9,059 nt of DNA from a bacterium (GTDB lineage: Bacteria; Bacillota_I; Bacilli_A; Acholeplasmatales; Acholeplasmataceae): contig JAAZUY010000021.1 of the NCBI GenBank assembly GCA_018623895.1, forward strand, positions 1 to 9,059, in the 5' to 3' direction. The notes below the pieces were generated by a model. The model was not told the origin of the DNA and did no database searches. It worked only from the letters and a program-made list of their open reading frames with translations. A program made the translations under genes and the position numbers. This document shows positions 1 through 6,101 of this stretch, piece after piece (position 1 is the first letter of the stretch; each line of letters starts with the position of its first letter).

Positions 1-138
1 AATATTATTAGTAGTATTCTTACTAGCACCATAAATTTCTTTCTCAGTTGTACCATACCTTAGTATGGCGCCCCAACCTCCTGGCCCTGGATTACCTTTA
101 CAAGCTCCATCAGTGAATATTTCTACTTTATTCATCAT
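1..138 (-). CDS. rnhA: Ribonuclease HI, N-terminal part (cut by the window edge)
   Basis: RNase HI is a cytoplasmic endonuclease that cuts the RNA strand of RNA-DNA hybrids, for example R-loops and primer remnants. Only the first 46 codons are present. The translation contains VEIFTDGACKGNPGPGGWGA followed by ILRY and, near the edge, NTTNN, which closely matches the start of E. coli RNase HI. The first catalytic aspartate is visible in the FTDG motif. If translation starts at the first of two adjacent ATGs (138) it is residue 10, the same number as in E. coli; from the second (135) it is residue 9. The catalytic glutamate expected two residues past the edge, and the later aspartates, lie outside the window. 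The gene starts 10 bases after the stop of the giant coiled-coil gene, with only T/A-rich sequence and no Shine-Dalgarno between them, so it is probably co-transcribed and perhaps translationally coupled. The family assignment is secure; intactness cannot be judged. Confidence 0.95.
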   Translation of the reverse strand, partial: MMNKVEIFTDGACKGNPGPGGWGAILRYGTTEKEIYGASKNTTNNI

Positions 139-148
139 TAAAATAAAA

Positions 149-3100
149 TTACATCATTGAAGAATCAAACATTTCAGAACGTTTTTTTAACATCTCTAAA
201 CTTCTTATAGATTCTTTAAGTTTAAGTTCCAATTTGAATTTCGTTCTATTTTGATCCTTGTATTGAATATCTAAGCTCTTAAGTTTTGATGGCGCTTGTT
301 TAATCCTTAGATTATAATCCTTAATCGCTTTTTCATTTTCTTTCATTCCCTCAATATCTTTCAAGACTTCATATTCTTTATCCAAAATATTCTTTTCAAT
401 TGGAGCGATGTTTTCTTGATTAATTTGTTTTAATTCGTTTAGACCAGCACTAAGAGCTGAAAAATTTTCATGAAACTGATTTAATTTTAGGTTCATATTT
501 TTCACTTCTTTTTCCAAGGATTTATGCTCCATCATTAATTTTTTAAGATCCTTACTAGAATCTAAACGATTTTTCACAGTACCTATTTTAGCTTTAATTT
601 TATCTTTTTCTTTAATTTTACTCTCTAACTCATTAGTTAAACTACCTTTAATTTGAATGCTATTTTCTAAATCTTTCCTCAAAGATTCTGCCGATTTGTT
701 ATTCTGCTCTAGATTTAATTTTAAGTTCTGAATAGAGTTTTCATTCTTAATTTTTTCAGAATTAATTTTTTTTGTATCATGCTTAATGGTCTTTTTTATT
801 TTCCGTATTGCCCCAATACTATTATTAATTTTTGAATCAACATTCTTTTTTTCAATTTTAAGATCCTCTAGGTCTAGAAGGTCATTTTTATTACGGTCTT
901 CGATCATTCCCAGTTCTTTTTTTCTTGGTAGCAAAGATCTCTCTAAGGTGTCAATACGATTAGAACACCTTTCAAGATTTGAATCTACATTTGATAATGT
1001 TTTTTCTTTTTTTGATAAAAGGTCATCTATGACAGGAATATCTTTTTTATGCTCACGATTTAAAGTATCAATTTTTTTAACTAAACTACTTTTTCGATCT
1101 TTATAAATTTTCGATTGATGAGTTTCAGATTTCTTTAATGTTTTTAGTTCAAAAATCTTATTATCATTGTCATCTAGCTCTTTCAATATATTTTTTAATT
1201 CATTTTCGTTTACATCTTTTTTAATATGAAATTGTTTATTTTTTTGTTCAGACTCTCGTTCTAGGATATGAAAGTTTTCATTCATTTTTTTTAATGTTTC
1301 AGCTCTACTCTCACCTTCTTTATAGCGAATGTTATATAGCTCAGAAGTTTTATTTTTATCATTAATTAATGTGTCTGTGTAAGATAAAACTAGTTTTTTA
1401 TTTTCTTTTATTTTTTTTGAACTAGAAAAGAGAAATTGATACTCTTTCTGTAGTGATTTCAACATTTTTTTGGTTAATGAAAAATTTTGAGTATGACTAT
1501 TTCTTGCAGATTGTAATTTTTTACTAAATGAATCAAAATCAGAAAGTTTTTCTAAAATTTCTTTTTCTGTACTTGATAATATTAACCTGCTCATTTTGGC
1601 GTCTTTTTCTAATACAGCTTTATTTTTATCAAGAGTATTAAGCTCACTTATTAAACCAGAGTAATCCTCTCTTGTATTTTCAAACATCTTTTCTAAATTG
1701 TTTAAGCTATCATATAGTTCTTTTTCTGAATGCTCTGTATAATTATCATTTATACTTTTATCTTTATTCAATTTGATTTTTCTTTGTTTTAAATCTTCGA
1801 CCATTTTCTTATTTTGACTTATGTCAAATTCTATTTGAGAAGAGTCTCTTCCTAAGTTTATAGACTTATTATCAAAAGATTTTAATTCTAGCTCTATTAC
1901 ATTTTTATCTTTGCCAAGATTTAGTTTATTTGTTTCAGAATTTTCGATTTGATTTTTCAAATTATCTAACTTTTTAATATTGGATTCCATTTTCATCTTT
2001 AATCCATATTTTGTCTTTTCTAACTTGTTATCAAGCATGAATATCTTTTTATCATAAACTTTAATTGCAGAACCCAATTGACTCCTTTTTTTAGTTATTT
2101 CATCAATAGCTAAATAAGATTCTCTTATTACTTCCTCACCGGTTGCAATAAGCTGATCGATTCTATTCATTCTTTGATCTGTTTTTTCAAGAACCTTTTT
2201 CAAATTTCTAGAGTTCTGATTTATTTTCATTAATCTTAAATCTTCTTGGTTTTTAATTCTATTTTTCAACTCGTTCAATTTTGCCTTATAAATTTTATCT
2301 AATTTATTAGCATTCTTATTATACTCGTCCTCCAAGGCAGTTCTTTTTTGAACTAGAGCATCTAAATTTTCTTGTTCCTTTACTTGTAGACTAATGAACG
2401 ATTTCTCAGCAAGGTCTTTCTCCTTGACCAGTAGTTCCTGTGATTGAATGAGTTTACTTAATGGCAGATTAAACTTTCTTTGACTTTTTTCGGTAGCACT
2501 AATTTTTTTATTCAATGTAAATATATCTTTTTTTGCTAAAGATATTTTTGATCTTATTTTTTTTATATCTTTTTTATGATTCAATATTTTTTTTGATAAT
2601 TCTTGTTTTTCAATCCGTAAATCTTTCTTAATGAGAGAAATAGAATTTTGATGATTTAAAATAGAATCACTAACTAAAACGCTGGCTTGGCTTTCATCTA
2701 TATCTATAATTTGTTTCATGAAAGTTGCATATGTGCTCCCAGACTTAAAACTTATTTTATCCTCTATAGCTTTTACTTCGGAGGCAGCCTCAAGTATTTT
2801 ATCCTTTAGTTTGACTTCAACATCTTTACACAAGGATAATTCTACATTCAATTGTTGATTAAAGGTGATTTGACGAGAAGATATTTTTTCTTTTGATACC
2901 TTATATTGATTTATCTGTCTTTCAAATTTATCTAATTCTCTTTTTTTAGTTAATTTGAATTTTTGAATTTTCTCTACCACTTTGGATATTTTTTTCTGTA
3001 GATCAAGTAAGTTTTTCTCTTTCATTTTAATGACAGTTATGATCTTATTTTCTTCATCAAGTATTTTTGATCTATTATCTAAATAAATTTTCTTTAGTTT

Positions 3101-5902
3101 TTTTTGCTTTATTATTTCTTGATCATATTCTTTATCCATTTCATTTCTTATTTTATTTATTACTTGGTCTCTGCGAGATGTCGCGTCTTCCTCTTTTTGA
3201 ATCGTAACTTGTTGTGATTTTTCAATTTCATTGTTTATTAATTTTTTCTCTGCATTCAACCTATTTAATTCTTTTTTCCATAATCTGATTTCTCCAAGAA
3301 TTTGATTTTCCTCAAAACGTGAACTACTAATCCATGACTTCTTTTTAATTATCGAACTTTCATAATTATCTATATCTTGTCTTATTTTCTGAATCGCTGC
3401 ACTTTTTTGCTCACTAATATTCTTATCTTCAAATTCAATTAATTTTATTTTATGATTAACAGAATCAATTTTATCGCTTTCTTTTTCGATACTATGAATC
3501 AATTTTTCAAAAATCTTTAATTTTTTTTCTCTTTTCTGATTTATTACCTTCTGCTCTTTTAAGCTTTCTATTAATACTTCATTTGATGCTTCTACATTAA
3601 TTATTGTTTTATCTATGTTTTTAATTTCATCAACATGTTTAAAATCGTAATCGATCTTATTATTTTTTAATAATTTAGATTTTTCTTTTAGCTTAGAAAT
3701 TGATGTCTGAATATTTTCTAATAATTCCTCATTTTTTAATTTTTCTTTGTTTAAAACTTTTATTGATTTTTCGCATGATCTAATTTTGTATACTAATTGC
3801 CTTTCATTTTTCTTTAAATCACTTTTCTTTTTATTTAAAGTCTTTATTTCTTCTTTAAATGATTGAAAAATATTTTGTTTTTTTAAATAAGATATTGAGC
3901 TTTTTCTAGTCTCAATTAATTTTAAATTTAATTCTACAAGTTTTTGGGGAATTGAAAGTAGTGAACTTGATATATCGATCACTATTTTTGATTCTTTTAA
4001 AATATCATCATCATCTAAGTTTTTTATGAACTTATTTTTATTAAAATTAGAGCTGGCTTTTTTTAATTGAGCAGCAGACCAATTATAAGTTTTAATATAA
4101 CCGTCTAATATTATTTCCAGTGATCTGTCCTGATTGTTCTTTTCTATAGCTTTAGAATCAAAATTAATTTTAAATGTGTCACTCTCAAACAGCCTTAAGG
4201 ATTCTAGGACGGCTTTATGGAAATCTATCAGACTTTTTAAAACCTCAATTTCACTCGTTATTGCTAATACTGTATCTTCACTTTTTTTAATTTTACCCTT
4301 TATGCTATCGTATTTTGAAAGCTCTTTTTTATATTCTTTTTGAAATAATGTTTTAGAATTTTCAACAAAAGACTGGTCTTGATATAATTCTTCTTGTAAA
4401 GAGCTAATAGACTTTTCAAGCAAGCCTTTTTTAAAATTTAGACTTTTCTTTTTTTGTGCAAGCGTTTTTAATTGTTCTGATAATTTTGAAGCTTCATTCT
4501 TTTTTATTACGATTTCAATTTCTTTCAATAAGTCAAAGGTTTCATCTATTTTATCCTTGTGTGCATTTACTAACTGTTTTTTATTTTGATTTATTGAATC
4601 AATGTCAGAGCTAATTATTGATTGTTTTTTCAATAATTTTTCATGCTTAGCTCTTAGACTTTTGAGCTCTTTGTGATCAGGCTTAATTGATTTACTTATA
4701 GTACTTATTTGTTTCTGATTACTTCTTATACTTTCATCTAGAGAAATCAATTTATCATCAACCTCTTTTTTTCTATTGTTAAGATCTAGTAATTCATTTT
4801 CTAAGTTCTTTTCAAGTAATTCATTGTTATTTAAAACCTTATCTGCAGATGGCCCAAATAGTTTCGTTTGATGTAAAAGATTATTCAAATCATTGTCATA
4901 GGAAACAGTTTGAGCAGCGATTAGTTCTATCGCTTTTTGAATTTGAGTTATTTTTTCATCTCTCAATATTATTTGGCTTTTAATATTTGTGATTTCTTCT
5001 TTTAAATCCTTTTTCTTAATATTTAAAACTGACAGATCATTTTTAAAATTAAACTTTTCATAATTTTTTAATATAGAATCCTCATCATAAATGTTTTTTA
5101 TGTATGATTCTATTTGATCTTTTTTATTTGATTGAATGAGAAGCTCTTTTTCAGTCTTTTCAATTTTAGTCAGCAATTCCTTTATTGTAATATTCTGTTT
5201 AATTTTTTCATCATTGTAATTTTTCTTTATAATAGAAATCTTATCATTAGATAATGCGATATCTTTTTTATAAGAATCTATTCTTTTTGAAAATTGTTCA
5301 TTCTCCTCAATTAGTCTTTTTTGATTCGTATATAATTGATCTGAATCATTATAAAGTGATATTTGGGCAATGATAGATCCAATCTTTTCCTTCACTGAAT
5401 TAATATCCTTACGAGTGTTAAAAATAACTGAGCTTAATTTTTTAATCTTAGAATTTGTCTGATATTTTTGAATCACAATTTCACTAGCCGAGCTGTTGCC
5501 AATCATTTTATTAGCGATAGCCTTAACATATTCAAATTTTGATGCAGTTCCTGGTTCAATAATTTTGGTCTTTAATTTTTCGTTTATGTATAAATTATTT
5601 TCATATCCATCACCATGTAAAATTTCTTTTTTGAGTGGTGAAGAAAATTCGGCTAATCTGTATTTTTTTTGAATGATACCTTTAATTTCATTTGTTTCTG
5701 AAACAGTTAGTATTTTAAATGCGACCAACTTTTTTATGTGGTAATAAATCTTCTCTTTTGGAAAAGATATCTTGTCCGCAATTTCAGAGGCTGTAAAAGA
5801 ATCTTCTCCAATACATGAAATTATCTTTTTGGGTATTGGCTTAGAAATTGCCTTAATGACTTTTTGGTCTGAAAGATTAGATATTAAGTTTTCAAAACTC
5901 AT
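149..5902 (-). CDS. Giant winged-helix/coiled-coil protein, 1917 aa, function unknown
   Basis: I do not recognise a named family for the whole protein. Residues about 14-85 form a winged helix-turn-helix of ArsR/HTH_20 type: second helix TASEIADKIS (37-46), recognition helix with KIYYHIKKLV (51-60), and a wing ending in KKYRLA (79-84). This suggests DNA binding and dimerisation. Residues about 86-180 are a mixed linker. From about 180 to the end the chain is lysine/glutamate-rich heptad-like coiled coil with very few prolines: none at 653-1146 or 1148-1622. Two stretches break the pattern: about 555-665, and about 1050-1085, close to the midpoint of the coil. I see no Walker A or ABC signature, no zinc-hook CxxC, no signal peptide and no membrane segment, so it is not an SMC/Rad50 ATPase. 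The start is an ATG followed by MSFENLISNL; no Shine-Dalgarno is visible and the leader is A-rich. The upstream gap holds palindromic repeats; rnhA follows after 10 bases. A regulator, a DNA tether or a nucleoid scaffold are all possible. The gene is certain; the role is open. Confidence 0.93.
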   Translation of the reverse strand: MSFENLISNLSDQKVIKAISKPIPKKIISCIGEDSFTASEIADKISFPKEKIYYHIKKLVAFKILTVSETNEIKGIIQKKYRLAEFSSPLKKEILHGDGYENNLYINEKLKTKIIEPGTASKFEYVKAIANKMIGNSSASEIVIQKYQTNSKIKKLSSVIFNTRKDINSVKEKIGSIIAQISLYNDSDQLYTNQKRLIEENEQFSKRIDSYKKDIALSNDKISIIKKNYNDEKIKQNITIKELLTKIEKTEKELLIQSNKKDQIESYIKNIYDEDSILKNYEKFNFKNDLSVLNIKKKDLKEEITNIKSQIILRDEKITQIQKAIELIAAQTVSYDNDLNNLLHQTKLFGPSADKVLNNNELLEKNLENELLDLNNRKKEVDDKLISLDESIRSNQKQISTISKSIKPDHKELKSLRAKHEKLLKKQSIISSDIDSINQNKKQLVNAHKDKIDETFDLLKEIEIVIKKNEASKLSEQLKTLAQKKKSLNFKKGLLEKSISSLQEELYQDQSFVENSKTLFQKEYKKELSKYDSIKGKIKKSEDTVLAITSEIEVLKSLIDFHKAVLESLRLFESDTFKINFDSKAIEKNNQDRSLEIILDGYIKTYNWSAAQLKKASSNFNKNKFIKNLDDDDILKESKIVIDISSSLLSIPQKLVELNLKLIETRKSSISYLKKQNIFQSFKEEIKTLNKKKSDLKKNERQLVYKIRSCEKSIKVLNKEKLKNEELLENIQTSISKLKEKSKLLKNNKIDYDFKHVDEIKNIDKTIINVEASNEVLIESLKEQKVINQKREKKLKIFEKLIHSIEKESDKIDSVNHKIKLIEFEDKNISEQKSAAIQKIRQDIDNYESSIIKKKSWISSSRFEENQILGEIRLWKKELNRLNAEKKLINNEIEKSQQVTIQKEEDATSRRDQVINKIRNEMDKEYDQEIIKQKKLKKIYLDNRSKILDEENKIITVIKMKEKNLLDLQKKISKVVEKIQKFKLTKKRELDKFERQINQYKVSKEKISSRQITFNQQLNVELSLCKDVEVKLKDKILEAASEVKAIEDKISFKSGSTYATFMKQIIDIDESQASVLVSDSILNHQNSISLIKKDLRIEKQELSKKILNHKKDIKKIRSKISLAKKDIFTLNKKISATEKSQRKFNLPLSKLIQSQELLVKEKDLAEKSFISLQVKEQENLDALVQKRTALEDEYNKNANKLDKIYKAKLNELKNRIKNQEDLRLMKINQNSRNLKKVLEKTDQRMNRIDQLIATGEEVIRESYLAIDEITKKRSQLGSAIKVYDKKIFMLDNKLEKTKYGLKMKMESNIKKLDNLKNQIENSETNKLNLGKDKNVIELELKSFDNKSINLGRDSSQIEFDISQNKKMVEDLKQRKIKLNKDKSINDNYTEHSEKELYDSLNNLEKMFENTREDYSGLISELNTLDKNKAVLEKDAKMSRLILSSTEKEILEKLSDFDSFSKKLQSARNSHTQNFSLTKKMLKSLQKEYQFLFSSSKKIKENKKLVLSYTDTLINDKNKTSELYNIRYKEGESRAETLKKMNENFHILERESEQKNKQFHIKKDVNENELKNILKELDDNDNKIFELKTLKKSETHQSKIYKDRKSSLVKKIDTLNREHKKDIPVIDDLLSKKEKTLSNVDSNLERCSNRIDTLERSLLPRKKELGMIEDRNKNDLLDLEDLKIEKKNVDSKINNSIGAIRKIKKTIKHDTKKINSEKIKNENSIQNLKLNLEQNNKSAESLRKDLENSIQIKGSLTNELESKIKEKDKIKAKIGTVKNRLDSSKDLKKLMMEHKSLEKEVKNMNLKLNQFHENFSALSAGLNELKQINQENIAPIEKNILDKEYEVLKDIEGMKENEKAIKDYNLRIKQAPSKLKSLDIQYKDQNRTKFKLELKLKESIRSLEMLKKRSEMFDSSMM

Positions 5903-5970
5903 TATTATTTTGTTGTATTTTATTTTTATTATTTTTTACAACATTAAAATAAATAGCCTATAAATAGAAG

Positions 5971-5999
5971 ATAATTCCTCTATAATTGTTGTAAATCAA
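5971..5999 (-). promoter_or_regulatory. Weak sigma-70-like promoter candidate for the giant gene
   Basis: On the minus strand, TTGATT (5999-5994) is separated by 17 bases from AATTAT (5976-5971); each matches four of six bases of the -35 and -10 consensus. It would give a leader of roughly 60 bases before the ATG at 5902. The -35 side overlaps one of the TTGTAAA repeats (5989-5995), which would fit repression by a protein bound there. In sequence this AT-rich such matches arise easily by chance, and a phylum-specific promoter of another type cannot be excluded. Confidence 0.22.
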
Positions 6000-6030
6000 T
6001 TTAGCTATATAAATATAGGAAGACAATGAG

Positions 6031-6054
6031 TTTACAATGTTATAACCTTGTAAA
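6031..6054. promoter_or_regulatory. 24-bp near-perfect palindrome, operator-like
   Basis: The arms TTTACAA (6031-6037) and TTGTAAA (6048-6054) flank a GTTATAAC core (6039-6046) that is itself palindromic. Eleven of the twelve symmetric base pairs match; only the pair 6038/6047 does not. There is no loop and no U-tract, so it reads as a protein-binding site more than a transcription terminator. It lies 129-152 bases upstream of the giant gene's ATG and 48-71 bases downstream of the M13 stop. Confidence 0.55.
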
Positions 6055-6101
6055 AATTATTTACAATAGTTTGATGCGTATATATAAAAGTACTTATTTA
6101 A

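Larger units (their letters stand above)
5935..6066. repeat. Cluster of five TTGTAAA/TTTACAA 7-mers, probable operator array
   Basis: Within 132 bases of the gap between the M13 gene and the giant gene, the 7-mer occurs five times in alternating orientation: TTTACAA at 5935-5941, TTGTAAA at 5989-5995, TTTACAA at 6031-6037, TTGTAAA at 6048-6054 and TTTACAA at 6060-6066. The first two extend to a 9-base inverted match (TTTACAACA at 5935-5943, TGTTGTAAA at 5987-5995). The third and fourth form a near-perfect 24-bp palindrome. The fourth and fifth form a second inverted repeat with a 5-base spacer. Reading in the coding regions I noticed only isolated copies (97-103 and 6169-6175). Inverted half-sites are typical of dimeric winged-helix regulators, and the gene just downstream encodes such a domain, so autoregulation is a reasonable inference. 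The binding protein itself is not shown. Confidence 0.55.
5903..6101. other. Intergenic region between the M13 gene and the giant gene
   Basis: This 199-base gap is the longest in the window. Beyond the repeat cluster and the weak promoter candidate described separately, it holds no credible ORF, tRNA or small-RNA signature. I found no GC-rich stem with a U-tract on the minus strand after the M13 stop. The only hairpin-capable sequences are the AT-rich inverted repeats, which would make weak RNA stems. The last 38 bases before the giant gene's ATG are almost purely A/T and lack a Shine-Dalgarno sequence. Confidence 0.6.

Noticed and set aside
786..1106. Plus-strand ORF of 106 codons, and similar ones at 4134-4343, 5772-5963 and 7827-8015
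   Set aside because: They lie opposite strongly coding minus-strand genes, have F/S/R/L-rich composition mirroring antisense Lys/Glu/Asn codons, and show no family features.
1380..1440. Programmed slippage at A-runs (eight T in a row on the plus strand near 1421-1428 and 3521-3528)
   Set aside because: The main frame is open throughout and the runs are explained by consecutive Lys/Ile codons in AT-rich coding sequence; no alternative frame product is apparent.
149..5902. Calling the giant protein an SMC, Rad50 or other chromosome-segregation ATPase
   Set aside because: No Walker A, Walker B or ABC signature and no zinc-hook CxxC was found; the N-terminus is a winged helix, not an ATPase half. 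Long coiled coils attract SMC annotations by composition alone.
149..5902. Phage tail tape-measure protein
   Set aside because: The length would fit, but there are no hydrophobic membrane segments, no phage structural genes nearby, and the neighbours are rnhA and an M13 peptidase.
6031..6066. Rho-independent terminator of the M13 gene
   Set aside because: The stems contain only one to three G-C pairs, the main palindrome has no loop, and no U-tract follows on the minus strand.
5903..6101. Replication origin with iterons or DnaA boxes
   Set aside because: The repeated TTGTAAA does not match the DnaA box TTATNCACA, copies alternate in orientation with uneven spacing, and no replication gene is adjacent.
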